64,000 nt of DNA from Vespula vulgaris (GCF_905475345.1 NC_066598.1:2802501-2866500), one strand, 5' to 3'. Positions 13,932 through 27,420 are shown, numbered from the stretch's first letter. The notes: a model not told the origin generated them from the letters alone. A program made the numbers and translations.

Positions 13932-14023
13932 CTTCTCTTCCTTCTCTTCTTTCTCCTCTTTTTCCACCTCCTCCTTCTCCTTCTCCTCTTCTTCTTCTTC
14001 TTCTTCTTCGTCGTCGTCGTCGT
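13932..14023. repeat. (CTT)n/(CTC)n/(GTC)n trinucleotide tract
   Basis: A pyrimidine tract with TTC and CTC periods ends in a short GTC run. Lys/Glu/Asp-rich reverse frames are translations of it. Confidence 0.92.
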
Positions 14024-14756
14024 GGTCGTTCCACACTCGTCGAGAATTTCTAAAGAGCTCGAATAAGTAACTAAGAACCTCGAGGAAGAAAGAGAGAAAG
14101 AGAGAAAGATATACAGAAAGAAAAAAAGAAAGAGAAAGAGAAACATTACCACGAATGCTTATTTTACGTGGCTGCTGCGTGATCCGGAACGCAAAGTCCA
14201 AATAAACCCAACCATTCAACGAAGACTCCCTTTGATTTGTTCGAAGTTACCCATCGATAGTCCTACTTACCATTTTTTTATTTCTCTCTCTCTCTCTCTT
14301 TCTCTCAGCACTTTTGAGATTTATATTCCGCTAACGTGGAACGAGGTATTTTCTTTTCCTTCGAAATAGGGCGAACCAGGACGGAGGGGTAGGTTTGGGA
14401 TAGATGGAGTAGGGGAGGGGGAGGGAGTGGAAACTTTACATAATCCGTAGGAAAACGCGAGTAAGGGCCGTAGCGTTTGGTGTAATCGTGAGTCACGTGA
14501 TCCGGGATTGTCGAGAATGAAAAGAACACTCTCACTTTCCTTTTCCTTTTTCTTTCTTTAAAATCGGCCTTTATAAGAAATTCTCGTTCGAGTTCAACAC
14601 CAGAGAAATAAATTCCTTTTGATTATTGTACTCGAGAAATTCTATCGTTGTTCTTATCGATTTCTTCTTATTTCACTTGGATTGCCAAGTATAACGGCAA
14701 TATTTGTTGGAAAATTTTTTATCGAAAAGTAATCACGACTCCACCGAGCTTACACG

Positions 14757-14757
<1 letters not shown>

Positions 14758-14798
<41 letters not shown>
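14758..14798. repeat. (TA)n microsatellite
   Basis: A perfect TA run. Confidence 0.95.
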
Positions 14799-14802
<4 letters not shown>

Positions 14803-15221
14803 CTTCTTTCACGATTCAATGCCTCTGCATTGCAAAGAATTCGTAAACGAAAGAAGAATCAATGCTGACTCATCCTTCTGCAGGACCAAATGTTCCTCTT
14901 TATTCCGATCACGCGGAAAAAGGGCTTGGTGAAGCTTTCGACTTTCTCTTTTGCTTTTGTTTCGCAAAAAAATACAAAAGATAACAAACATTTTTCTTTT
15001 CCCTCTTCTCTCTCTCTCTCTCTTGCTTTCTCTTTTCTCTTTATCTTTTATCTTCCTTATACTTTGAAATAACGATGAACACAAGTTGTTATGAAAATAT
15101 TTGTCTTTATCGATTTTGTAAATATTCTATTAACTTATTATAACAAAAAAAATTCACGGTCCATTGTATGCTAGAATAATTTCTTATTCGGAAAGACGAT
15201 TATTTTAGAACTATGCAAACT

Positions 15222-15299
15222 CACATATATACATACATACATACATATATACATACAAACATGCATACACGCATATACATACTTATATACACACATATA

Positions 15300-15344
<45 letters not shown>
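15222..15344. repeat. (ATAC)n and (TA)n compound array
   Basis: Degenerate ATAC tetranucleotides (15222-15300) lead into a 40-bp TA run. Confidence 0.93.
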
Positions 15345-15884
15345 GAAGTGATCATACTCGTTGTTTTTGCAAGGCACGTAAGCGTAGCGATACGATCGGA
15401 CCTCGGTGTTTCCTCGATGCTAAACGTTGTCGCTCGAACGGTATACATCGATATTCGCTTAGGTTCCTGTATCCTTCGCAAAGCGGATTTCACGAAAATA
15501 CGTGATACGAGACGTCGATCAAAGCATGGATTATAAAAAGGACGTATTAAATAAGTTTTTTTTCAGATATTTTTATTCCTTAACAAGAAGAAGAAAAAAG
15601 AAAGAAAGAAAGGAAAGGAAAATCGAAAAAAAAAGAAAAGAAAAAATACCCGTCTCGACGATCACGCGTCCCTTTTAATTCAATATCTCATCATAGATCG
15701 AACGAAAACAAGAATAACATATCGCAAATGGTAGATTCGCATAATCGTTAATTAATACACGTAGCACATGGCGATATACGTTCGTGGCGTTATTACGAGA
15801 AATATATCATAGACCTGTCATCGAACGCTGTTATATCTAACAACGCGTTTTGGAACGCTTTAATTTTATTAATAAAGACATTTA

Positions 15885-15915
<31 letters not shown>

Positions 15916-16505
15916 GGAGAAAGATCAAGAAAAAAGATTCAAAAAAAATGGAAAAAAAGAAAAAACAAGAAGACAAAAAAAGAGAAACGAAAAGAAAACT
16001 CGATTTTTATATCAGTATTATACTCGACGCTGTAGATTCACAAGTTTTTAATAAAGAATTCGAAAGCGGACCTTATAATACACAAAGCAGCATTTTCATT
16101 TTCTTCGTTGAATCGCGAAGACCCTTGGCATGACATTATGCAATAAGGAAAGAAAAAGTGGGAAATGTGGTGTGTCGTTGCCATTACCGTAAGAACGGTT
16201 CAATGATTTTTTTAGTTTTCACAAGTAGAAAGCTAGGTCTTTTCAAAGAAGATGTTAGAAACGTTCTCCAATGTGATCTTGCACATATAGATATAGTTGG
16301 AATATTACCACACAAGGCACACTATTACCAGATGGTTGCATAAGATAGGAGAGACGTGTTCATTCTTAATCAACCTCTATAGAAACCTCATAACATCGCT
16401 CGCGAAACCTCTGAATTCAACGTCGGCTTTTCTTGCTTGTCAAGCTCGTGCTAACGTTAGATATACATATATCGTACGAGTAAACGTCGAGGGTCTTTTT
16501 CATGC

Positions 16506-16565
16506 CCTTCTTCTTCTCCTTCTCCTTCTCCTTCTCCTTTTTCTTCTTCTTCTTCTTCTTCTTCT
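16506..16565. repeat. (CTT)n/(CTTCTC)n tract
   Basis: CTTCTC hexamers followed by pure CTT. Confidence 0.93.
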
Positions 16566-16991
16566 ACATTTACTCTTCCCTATCGTATCGTATTTCCTCA
16601 CGCATCTACAATTTTCCTAATGATCGCTCTTTTCAAGATTTCATGGAAATTCTCTTCTCTCGAAGAAGAAGGTAAAAAAAAAAGAAAAAGAAAAGAAAAG
16701 AGAAAAATTTGCTCGGAGAGAAAAAGGAAGATTTTATTATTATTAACGAAAAGAAGAAGAGGAAGAAGAAGAAAAAGAAAATCTAACACAAGGAAACAAA
16801 AAATTCTGTATAATAATTTTTATAAGAAAACTATCATACAACTATCATACACGTTCATGTAAATGAAAATTATTAAAACTTTTCATTTCTTATTGGAAGA
16901 TCAAGGAAAGTAGGATAATATAATATAATATAATATAAAGTTATAAAATCGTCCTCAGCATTTTGACCGAGGGATCTCTCTTGTCGGTATC

Positions 16992-16993
16992 AT

Positions 16994-17041
<48 letters not shown>
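16992..17041. repeat. (TA)n microsatellite
   Basis: A perfect TA run preceded by ATAC units. A short (AATAT)n run lies just upstream at about 16915-16937. Confidence 0.94.
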
Positions 17042-17042
<1 letters not shown>

Positions 17043-17770
17043 TTTCGTCTTTTCCTAACTTTCTAGGTTTCAAACTAACCAGGAAAGACGATCGCTACGA
17101 AGAAGAAGGTCGAAATGAACGAACGTTGACGATGGGGATATACATAGGTATATATCAGGAATTTATATCGATGTTTGCACATACATTCGCCTACTTGAAA
17201 ATCTCGTCATCGTCTTGGGCCATGCCTAATGAACACAAACGACCAAGTCTGAGAGAAGTTCTCGAAGTATCGATAACGCGTACCGAGTGCTTTGTCGTTG
17301 AATTTCTACGAGAGGAAGAGACTTGGACCTTCTCGGTATCGAAAGTCCCTAACTATACAAAGGACTCTCTTAGATATATCCCTTCTAAATGGCTTCTACT
17401 TCTCTGTCTCTGTCTCTCTTTCTCTTTGTTTCTCTCTCTCTTTGTCTGTCTAAGATCCTTCCTTATCTCCGACAAGTGATAATAGGCTCGAGCTTTGAAA
17501 ATGGTCGATCTCTTTCCTCCGTTCTCACTACGAATGCTAGAAGGCCAACGATATCCTTGCAATTTATGGCTCCCTTTTAACCGTCCGGACCATTTCACTG
17601 CACGAACGTTAGGTAAACGAGAAAATGCTGCTCCTCGAAGGAGTGTCTTCGATTCTAACGAACTTTCGCAATTTTCCATCTTCGGATGGAATCGCTCGTT
17701 CATGAGGAAGAAAATCGATGCTATTTACATGGAGAATAATTTAAAGCCTTCTTATCTAACGATTCTCAAA

Positions 17771-17867
17771 GAGAAAGAGAGATAGAAATAGATAGATAGG
17801 TAGATAGATAGATAGATGGATAGATAGATAGATAGAGAGAGAGAGAAAGAATGAGAGATAGAGAGAG
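17771..17867. repeat. (GATA)n with (GA)n flanks
   Basis: GATA tetranucleotides (about 17790-17835) lie between GA-rich stretches. Confidence 0.94.
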
Positions 17868-18551
17868 TGTATGCGTGGGAGTGAGCTGAGAGAAGTGAAT
17901 AGAGAGAAGAAAGCAAAGTGAAATAATCATTTTGTCTCCAAGGAAATGATCCACCTCTTTCCTCTTTCCTTTTTCTTCGCTCTATTTTTCTTCGTCTTTG
18001 TTTTTAATATACTTTTTTTTATATACATACATATATCTTTTTTTTTTTAATTTTTATTTTTCATTCATTTCAATGGCGAACGCTCGACAAATTATCACGT
18101 CCCTGTACGGTCGAGTGCTCGCACTATTGTCTTAAGAACTCAAGGGAAATGTAGAGAGTTCGTTAGGGAATGGTATAACGTTTGCGATTCAGTCCACACA
18201 AGGTGTGTGCCAGCTACCAGCCAACCAGCAGTCAGCTAGTAGTAGTAACCCACTATTTGAACACATATAATTATTCAAATCTACGCTAATGGAATTTGGA
18301 ACTGGAATGTTACCTCCCAAACCAACATTCTCGCACCCAACGATATTTCTCGTGAAAGTCGAAGTGCGAACTTCATTTCAAAGACCTTTCAACGAGATGC
18401 GTCAAAGTGTAACGCGCTTTACTTCAGAGATAATTGATAAATTCGTCCGAATTATTCGAGTTTATTCAATCAGCTTCAAAATGTAATAAACATCAAATTG
18501 AATCTTCTTCTGGTATAGTTTTTTCTTTTTCTTTTCTTTTTTTTCATTCGT

Positions 18552-18553
18552 TT

Positions 18554-18587
<34 letters not shown>
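18552..18587. repeat. (CT)n microsatellite
   Basis: A CT run inside a longer pyrimidine-rich stretch. Confidence 0.93.
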
Positions 18588-19766
18588 TATCTTTCCCTCT
18601 CTTATGTAATTATTAAATAACGAAAATGAATAAAAACGAAATGTTCAAGTTTACTTAGAAATCCTCACGTTTTCACTTTTTCTTTTTTACTTCATGTGTG
18701 TGTGTGTATAATGTCTCATTTAAAAAAGAGAAGGCACGATTTACGATAAAATACGTCTGGTACAGCGCCCTTGAAAAGTACTCAGAGAGTATAATAAATT
18801 ATCAACGGGGAGTTATATGAGACGATCGATGTATGAAAGTGCGGATGCTTTTCTTCGCTGGCTAGAAAATTTGTCTTCCAACTCTTTCACCTGTACAACA
18901 TGAAAAATGGAAGTCTTTAGGACAATCCAACGACGATTGTCCGCACTTACTTCGTAGACGGGTGATTTCATTTCTCTGTGAAGCTACTTTCTAAGGATTG
19001 CGAGGTTTACTATACCCCCAGACAGTTAATAAAGAATGTCCTATCAAATTTCTAAGATCTTTCAACGATGAGAAACGGCGAATAAAAAGGATTGGAATTT
19101 ATATAAACGGAGAAAGGAGCTTTTATTTTTCAAGTTTTTCCTCTTTGCTTTTCTCTTTCCTCTTGTTTTGATTTTTCCTTTTTTTCTTTTTTTTGTTCAA
19201 AACAAAATTAATCGCGGCTCCCTTTGAACAATTCAAATTATTCAAGAATTCATCTATTCCATAATGCAATAAGATAGTTCGAACTGATCCGAGTGGATGT
19301 AAATTACGTAGAAAATTAATTGCCACCCGTTAGATCGATATTTTCCATGAAGAGGTAGAAGGATTAGCAGTAGGGAGGGATAGAGCCGAACAGATTGTCC
19401 GAGATTGAAAAATAATAATTGAACTCTAGCGGACGCGAGACGTGGAAACGGTTTTAAATCCGTTTTCGTACGGACCAATTTGGTGAATTCGCAGCTTGCA
19501 GCATTAATGGGAAAAAGTGCATTTCAGAAGGCAACGAACAAAGTGATGGTAGCCTACAGGTAGGATTTCGATTCTGATTGATGGTTATGTACGATCGATA
19601 GTATGACCTAGAATGATCTAGGATATCTTTTTTAATATTTTTTTTTATAAGTTACTAAAAAATAAAAAAAGAAGATAAAATAAAATTCGCTAAAATTGGC
19701 TATTAATTTACGTCATTAATGAATCAATTATTATACTTATAAACAACTGACGCCACAACTCGTTTA

Positions 19767-19768
<2 letters not shown>

Positions 19769-19822
<54 letters not shown>
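19769..19822. repeat. (TA)n microsatellite, about 53 bp
   Basis: A perfect TA run. Confidence 0.96.
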
Positions 19823-19825
<3 letters not shown>

Positions 19826-20204
19826 CTCGGTGTGCATACATTAAAAATTGCATCAACCTTTCATCACCGTAAGTGGCCACTATGTATAGCGACCTTTAAT
19901 GCTTCGTTAGTCAAGTGTGGGCAGTAGTTAACGTGACTATCAGAAAATGACACGCCAGTGAAAGCCTCTCGCGAAAATGGAATTACTCGCTCGCGCGCTT
20001 TTATACGAACCGATCCAAACAGTAATTACTTTACTAGCATGGAATTTATGAGATCAGCAGAAACTACGTTATAATGGGAATTAATTTAGGAAGCAAATAA
20101 CGTTCATTAAGAACTTGGAACTTTACTGTTGTTGAGGGAGAGAGAAAGACAGCGAAAGAGAAAACATGCGTTTAAAACGATTAATATTACTCATGAAGAA
20201 TGAT

Positions 20205-20640
20205 TGGGAGAAGTGGTAGAGCTGACTATTTGGTCAGCCGAAAGATTTTGGGGAACGGTGCAAGTAGTAGAACCGAGTTTTTACTCGAACGAAGAATTTT
20301 GGGAAAACGGAGAAAGTAATAGAACCGAGTTTTTGGTCCGACGGTGATTTTTATCCGATGCAAAAAGTAGTAGATATAACCGAGTTTCTGATGCGACGTC
20401 GATCTTCATTAATCGAGAAAGTGGTACAACCGAATTTTTAGTCCTACGTCGATTTTAACCGTCGGAAAAAGTAGTATAATCGAGTTTTTTGCCCGAAATC
20501 GATTTTCATTAATCGAGCAAGTAGTACAACCGAGTATTTTGTCGAACGTTATTTTTCACCGGTAGAACAAGTAGTACAACTGAATTTTCGATTCATCGTC
20601 ATTATTTACCGTTCGAACAAATGGTATAAACAAATTCCTT
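20205..20640 (+). repeat. 50-bp minisatellite in copy 1 (about 8-9 units)
   Basis: Diverged tandem units share a conserved half (GTAGTACAACCGAGTTTTT-like) and a more variable half (GTCGATTTTCACCGATGGA-like). The unit length of about 50 bp is not a multiple of three, so open frames across it change phase with each unit. Confidence 0.8.
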
Positions 20641-20864
20641 TATGGGCATAAATTCAACACAAAAAATAAATCTATAATTAATTAGTTGCAATCCTCCTAG
20701 TAGTATAAGTCATTAATACAATTTGTTTTAAATTTAAATAATAGAATTGTTTATAAAATAAATTATAAACAATTTGATTAATTATATGTAAATTAAGCAA
20801 AAAATGGATTATGCTTTCTGTACTACTTTGGTAAAAAAAATGTGAAAAAATTTTTCATAGTCAT

Positions 20865-21280
20865 TTGTTTATAACAATTTGTTTATAACTATTTGTTTAT
20901 AACAAATTGAATATTTATTATCGATACGATGAAAAAATATAAAAACATCGTCTTTAAAGTGGACGGAATTATCTATTAACTTGATTATTAACAAACAATT
21001 GTTTATAACAATTTGTTTATAACAATTTGTTTATAAGAAATTGAATGTTTCTTATCGATGAAAAAAATATAAAAACTTTGTCCTTAAAGCGATAATTTGA
21101 ATAAAATTATCTATTAACTCGATTATTAACAAAAAATTGTTTATAACAATTTGTTTATAACAAATTAAATGTTTATTACTAATATGACGATAGAATGTAT
21201 AAAATTTTAATTTTAAACTTTCAATTTGAACGAAATTGTTTATATAAAATTTTTTCACTAATTGTTTATAACAAATGCTT
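20865..21280 (+). repeat. AT-rich tandem block of about 130-bp period, copy 1
   Basis: There are about three units. Each has clustered TTGTTTATAACAA motifs, which are nearly palindromic, followed by a GATGAAAAAATATAAAAAC-like segment (near 20922 and 21056, degenerate near 21180) and a TCTATTAACTCGATTATTAAC-like segment. Confidence 0.7.
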
Positions 21281-21319
21281 AAATTGTTTATTAAAATATA
21301 ATAATAAGATAGACAAAAG

Positions 21320-21620
21320 TTTAAACTTTAAAATGAACTTTATTTCAAGTCTCTACGACTCTTAGTTCCGAAGATATTCGCATTAAAAAAAACAGCTGTT
21401 TTTTGACCTACATAATTCCACTCAAATGGCATTGACACAGTGACCTACATAAATTCTAAGAAATTACGCAACAGCTGACCGTAGTAAATTCTTACTACTA
21501 CTCATAATCACGTGACTACTCACACCACGTGCTTCGTAATTATGAATGGAAAATTTCAAATGGACGTATCTTCGGAACGAAAAATCGTAGAGACTTGAAA
21601 AAAAATTCGTTTTAAAGGGT
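21320..21620. repeat. Inverted arms inside composite repeat copy 1
   Basis: The left arm (about 21326-21382) contains TTTCAAGTCTCTACGACT and TTCCGAAGATA. The right arm (about 21561-21620) contains the reverse complement, TATCTTCGGAACGAAAAATC and GTAGAGACTTGAAA. The arms are about 57 bp and are separated by about 180 bp that includes two TGACCTACATAA motifs and a CACGTGACTACTCACACCACGTG segment. The transcript could fold into a long hairpin. Confidence 0.8.
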
Positions 21621-22015
21621 AAACTACCCTCTTTTCAACTACGTACTTCGATACTATCGATATAATAACATCGATTTTGTAGACTTCGTATAGGCGTATA
21701 TATATGTCAGGCGAACAACTTTTAGAATACACTTTAATAAAGAACTTTGAAACGATAAAAAACTTTCTTTACGATTAAACTAAAGTTCGATTAATCGTTG
21801 AAACGTACGAAGATAAGAACAGTACGTTCTCCAACGGTTAACGAGCAATGGAAACGTTTTATTAAACTTTCTACGACTTCATCTTCCTTTGGATTCTCGC
21901 TACTGGTGCCACATCATTTATCGGGAGAAGAGAAGGACTTTTCCATCGGTTTCGTACTACTCTAAATCGTCCGTTCTCGTCTTCGTCTTCGTAAGAATCG
22001 ATCGTGACCGAGTAA

Positions 22016-22035
22016 GAAAGAAAGAGAGAGAGAGC

Positions 22036-22083
<48 letters not shown>

Positions 22084-22125
22084 CATACACACACATATAT
22101 ACGTACGTACGTACATATATATATG

Positions 22126-22174
<49 letters not shown>
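22016..22174. repeat. Compound (GA)n(TACG)n(AC)n array, about 160 bp
   Basis: A GA tract (22016-22084) is followed by TACG units and TA, then a (CA)n run of about 45 bp. It lies only about 140 bp beyond the right end of composite repeat copy 1. Confidence 0.95.
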
Positions 22175-22175
<1 letters not shown>

Positions 22176-22512
22176 GAAAGAGGGCAGTCTCCCTCGACCG
22201 GATCGAGCATGGCCCCATTCGTCACGGTGGCTTCTGTCGTAAAGAACGACGAGAGGAAAAAAGTGCATAAACGAGCGTAGCGGTGGCGGTTTCACCGGAA
22301 GCGAGTTTTTCCCCACAAGAAAGAGATAGGAAGAAGGAGAAAGAAAAAGAAAAGAAAGAATTCCCCGTAGCAATCGGACTCGATCGGAAGTTCGACCAAT
22401 AGGTATCGTCTTTCATACAAGTGGAAATCTTTTCTTAGATTTTACGGCCTTCACAAGGTCTACGTTTTTCTTCTACGAATGACAATTGGACTGATTCTCT
22501 TTCTCTTTCTTC

Positions 22513-22516
<4 letters not shown>

Positions 22517-22544
<28 letters not shown>
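22517..22544. repeat. (CT)n microsatellite
   Basis: A CT run in a pyrimidine-rich context. Confidence 0.92.
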
Positions 22545-22548
<4 letters not shown>

Positions 22549-23431
22549 ATTATGCTCGCACACGCTTTCGGAAATTCGAACACGATGGCGAAACTCTCGA
22601 GATTCTTAAATTTCAAGCTACAACGGGCAAGCGTAGATAGATTTTTTAATGGGCTTGGTATCCCGAACACGTAGTCACTTTGCGCCAGAGCTGCGCCAAC
22701 CACGACGGCTGCGCGTAACCTCTTCTCTCTCTTTCTTTTTCCTTCTCTATATGTTAGCACGTATTCTATACACATATAGATACTATAGCCACGTGCGTTT
22801 TTACGTGACCGTTCTTTCCACGTCCTGTTCGTCGATCGAGGATTATATTTCATTTTAAAATTTGTGGAAAAGTATGACAATGTAACTACAAACTCAACAA
22901 AAAAGAAGGAGTTTCTTTAACTCTTTCGAAACGACGAAAGATTCTTTTGCTTTCTCAGCTCGTTCAGAATCTCATATTATTTCTCTCCTCTCCTCTCTCT
23001 CTCTCTCTCTCTCCTTTTCTCAGCTAAAATATTACGGAAAATTCTCTTGCATTAGTCGTTTCTTTCGATGGGAGTTAATTTCGTGCTTTAATCGTTTCTT
23101 CCTATCTCTTCTTTACTTTTCTCTTTTTCTTCGACCCTCGCTACCATGAATCTTTCCTAGCTAGCTATATTTCTCAAGAGGAAACGAATGTACCGAACAT
23201 GTAACTTCTCGCCGAACTAATGTACCATTTATGTACGTGCCTTTTAAATACATATATCAGACTACAAATAACAGATTGAGAATCAAAAAAAAAAAAAATA
23301 GATAAAAAAAGATAAAGAAAAGAAGGAATAACGCTGCTCTCTAAATTAATTATTATAAATAAAATTAATGTCTCTCTACGGGGAAGAAAATTGAATGGAG
23401 CAAGCAAGAAAAAATAAAAAGTAAAAAAAGA

Positions 23432-23468
23432 AAATAATAATAATAACAATAACAATAATAACAATAAC

Positions 23469-23531
<63 letters not shown>
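23432..23531. repeat. (AAT)n/(AAC)n trinucleotide array, 100 bp
   Basis: Mixed AAT and AAC units lead into about 20 pure AAT units. The poly-Leu or poly-Ile reverse frames are translations of this array. Confidence 0.96.
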
Positions 23532-23859
23532 GAGAAAAAAGAGAGCATGAGAATGGAACGAATTAAAAAAAAAAAGAAGAAAGAAAAAAATAGGAAAAAC
23601 AAATAAATTGGCGAGGATGTGAGAGGAGGGGGATGGAAGAAGAAGAAACAAAAAATACTGCAACAGCAAAATATGCATCGCTCTTTCGAAACGCGGGTCA
23701 CAGGATTCCCATCGACGACTTTTTACTCTGTTATTTTGAAATCAGTGTGCGTACACGACAGTGTAAATATTTGATTACATTAGGAGCAGCTGCTCGAAAG
23801 CTCGCAAAATTCCATTGGTCCGTTCCAAGAGAGAAAGAGCGAGGTATGGAAAAGAGAGG

Positions 23860-23872
23860 TAGACAGACAGAC

Positions 23873-23907
<35 letters not shown>
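23860..23907. repeat. (ACAG)n(GA)n array
   Basis: Four ACAG units and then a GA run. Confidence 0.94.
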
Positions 23908-23909
<2 letters not shown>

Positions 23910-24867
23910 CTACAGTTCGATTTTACGTTTCGTACCTCTCTCGTCCCATCGTTATTCCCGTTCACTGCGATTGAATTCCGTAAATTAATTGTTTAATGAT
24001 GCTTGCGATTCATTATGAAACTACTCGCTTTGCTGCAAATTAAAGCAATCGACGCGGCACACCTTTATATCTGTTTCTCTCGATCCATACGCATCTCTTC
24101 CGAGAGCATTCTACGTGTGAATCCAAAGTATCAATATAACAAAGTAGAGAGCATTGTATCGACGTTATTTAAAAATTGTAGAGAAATCCTTGAAATTGAC
24201 AGTGTTTTCAATCGATTGCAAATTTAGAAAATATTTCGAAATTATCGTTGTTCTTTAGATATTTCCATGGATCTTGCTGTTTAATTAAAACAATATTTGT
24301 AAATTATTGTCAGAGATAATATTTGTAAATTATTAAAAGAACATGATTGAAGTTTCTCCCAAAATTTATTTCTGTTTTTCGTAAATGTAATTTTTAAAGT
24401 TTGTTGTTTCGATTTAAAAAAGAATATCAATTAAAGAAATACGCATTCGTAGATTGACGGTAACACGTTTGCAAAGGTTCGTAAAATTGGCGTAGAAAAA
24501 CGAGAAAAATCGGAATTATTCAGTTAACTTGGTAAACATCGTTTAAACGAATGCAAAACGAAAACGTGTTCCGTTGCGAGATTTTCCCGTTATTTCTTTT
24601 AATAACGACGACATTTTACATGCGTTGGATGAAAGGTAAAAAGCACTGTCCAATGGGAATGCAATGGTAAACGGCACATATTCACATAGAGAAATTTACG
24701 CAAATAATGTACCGCGAAATAAAAGCATAGACTAAATGTATTCGAGTTTCGTTAACATTAATTTCGATCTATTTTCCTATATTTATTTACGGTATAATAT
24801 CCTTTATATTTAGATTATAAATTATATATTGGGAAAGAAAAAGAAGAAAAAAAGACATACACACACA

Positions 24868-24868
<1 letters not shown>

Positions 24869-24908
<40 letters not shown>
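24869..24908. repeat. (TA)n microsatellite
   Basis: A perfect TA run. Confidence 0.95.
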
Positions 24909-24909
<1 letters not shown>

Positions 24910-26072
24910 TAGGTAGATTTGAACAACATTAAAATATCTATATTTATCTTTGCCCTGGCAATTCAATTGTCCCAAAAGCACACAAATGTTTTCTCTTATC
25001 AAATTAATATAGATTTAATTAAACACTTTTTCGAATCTTATTAAATCTAACTAAATATATTTATCTTACTTAATAAAAGACAAAATATATAAACTTGTTT
25101 ACGAAACTGTAAAAGAGATAGACATACGAGTTAGAATAAATTTGCTTCCGTCAGAATCCTCTTTTCCTACTCGCGCGTGAGAAGATTTACACTAACTCCT
25201 GACACTTTGAAAAAGTTCACAAGTTTAAGTACTTCTCTTATCGGGTGTCTCTTGAGAATGAAACAAGGGAATTGGCGGGAAAAGCCAAGAGAACTCTGCT
25301 TTAAGCTTCTGTTTTTCTTTTTATCTAGTGGATTACGAAAAATATATATCTATAGAAGAACGACTATAGACAGAGGATCCCGTTTTGTTTTATCTCAACG
25401 ATCGCAAAGGTGAAATTACCCTAGCATGATAATACGGATCGCTGATCGCTTTTTCAAATTTTTATCGTGGAACAAGTCTGCAACGATGCACATCCAGAGA
25501 ACTGTAAAAGCGTTCTACTTTTAACAGAGGCCAATGAATTTTTCTTTTCAAGTCGAATATAAATGTTATTTCCCGAATCAAAGATATATTTATTTATGAT
25601 TTTATATATATATAAAATTTTTTTAATTTAATTTGGTTCGACTATTATCCTAGAAAAAGTAATAATCGTGAAACGTTCCTGAAATACGAGGTACTATCCT
25701 AATTATATCGAATCTAAAGGAGACCGGCAAAGAGGTAAGTAAATATTTTATTTAATTCCAATTTCCGACTATGCAATCGATTGGGAAGACCTCTGCGATG
25801 ATTTATTCTCGATTTATACAAGAATATATACCATACATTTATCTTTTCAGATCTCGTCGAAGAACAACGGGAGATATAATATGTAAATATGTCTTGTGAA
25901 TGAATTAAAATACTAGAAAGGATTAGTTTGATATTGAAAGTTCGTGAAAATGCACAAAAATGAAATTATTTTGTTTATTACAAGTTTCGATTGATACCGA
26001 TACTCCTAGATATGCTAATTAAATTTTGTATTCTATTAAAAAACTAAATTAATTTTATATATACGTTTGTTA

Positions 26073-26104
<32 letters not shown>

Positions 26105-26722
26105 TAATTAAATCGATTACTGTTTGAGAAAATTCAAAAAAAAAAAGAAAAAAAAATTTTGTCGAAAATACGAAGTTAAATAAATGTATGGTTGACCGAA
26201 TTGAAAATGCAATGAAAAGAGATAGCGATAAGGGCAAAAAAAATCGAAACGTAGAGTCATCAACGAGTCTGGTGATAGCACTCGCACTGTAATTAGTAGG
26301 TTGCCTGGTGAGCGTCGGTGGGATAGCGAAACTCGAAAATAGTCCGGGCTGAGTTAGCCACTTTAATCAATACCGTGCAAATAGCCGAAGGACTTTCCGA
26401 CTTGGCCCATATTTCCTTTCTATCTCGAGCGAACGTCCTATTCTTCTTTTCCCTTTGTCAAGGACATAAGAGATAAATATACGATTTTATATATGTTTCA
26501 TAATTAAGATGACTAATTGATCAAAAACACGTGAACCTTCCGGTGAAAATATGTTTTTGTTTCTTTTTTTTCTTATTTTTTTTTTAATTATTTTTCCTAA
26601 CACGATGTTGTAACAGAAATTACGCGCAATCTAATATTTATCGTTAGATAAAAACATTTGAAAATATTGTACGAGACAATATCTACGACGAAAGAGAGAT
26701 GGAGAGAAATTAAGAGAGACAA

Positions 26723-26744
26723 ACAAAGAGAAAGAGAAAGAGAG

Positions 26745-26794
<50 letters not shown>
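26723..26794. repeat. (GA)n microsatellite
   Basis: A GA tract with GAAA and GAAT interruptions. Confidence 0.94.
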
Positions 26795-27136
26795 TGTAAG
26801 AGCTTATTTAACGATAAGTCTATTTAATAGTAGACTCAAAGAGAAAGCTAATATTGAACGGCATTGCAGAGATAGCAGATGTTATATACAGACGCATGTA
26901 CAGAACATGTAATTCTCTAATTGATTTTACTAACTCACTAGAGCGAAACAGTGTGCAGTAATAGAAAAGGAAGAAAGTGTTCTCTCGATAAACTCTTCGC
27001 TGGTCGCTTCATCAACGAGCCGTTTAGTATTAACGATTCGATTTCCGTCTCGTCAGACAAATCTATTCTCGTTTAACGTTGACAACGAAGGACGGAGAAG
27101 AATCAATCGATGAGATCGTACGCATGAAAAGAGTAA

Positions 27137-27201
27137 AAGATAGATAGACAGATAGATAGACAGACAGAAAGAGAGAGAAGTAGAGGTAGATAGAGAGAGA
27201 A
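27137..27201. repeat. Degenerate (GATA)n/(GACA)n array
   Basis: GATA and GACA units followed by GA-rich sequence. Confidence 0.88.
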
Positions 27202-27420
27202 TAAGATAGAACGAGGAGACATTATCAGAGGGAAAGTTTCACAAATTTCCAGCCAATTATCGAGCACGATGAAGTTCTCGTTAGTCGAAGTAAGGCCTCC
27301 GGTAATATTTTTAGCTCGAGCTCGAGCTCGCAATTTTCTCATTAATTGCCGAATTTCGAGCGAGATTGGGGCCGAGGAAGCAAGGTAAATGAATTAGACC
27401 GCAGTGTGGAGTTATACTTG

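Larger units (their letters stand above)
20205..21880 (+). repeat. Composite dispersed repeat, copy 1
   Basis: It is homologous to 52625-54470 in the same orientation. Three modules occur in the same order in both copies. The first is a minisatellite of about 50-bp units (20205-20640) around the core GTAGTACAACCGAGTTTTT. The second is an AT-rich block (about 20700-21300) with repeated TTGTTTATAACAA motifs. The third (about 21310-21880) includes a pair of inverted arms. By eye the third module is roughly 95% identical between copies over the 170 bases compared. Outside these limits the two loci share nothing obvious. No long open frame is present, so it looks like a non-autonomous element or a dispersed satellite-like unit of unknown class. 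The exact ends and any target-site duplication could not be fixed. Confidence 0.85.

Noticed and set aside
18870..18900. Possible recursive splice site (TTGTACAG|GTGAAAG on the minus strand)
   Set aside because: The pyrimidine tract is patchy and the donor half is weak. A scan by eye of both giant introns for a strong pyrimidine-CAG|GTAAGT or GTGAGT motif found none, though the scan was not exhaustive.
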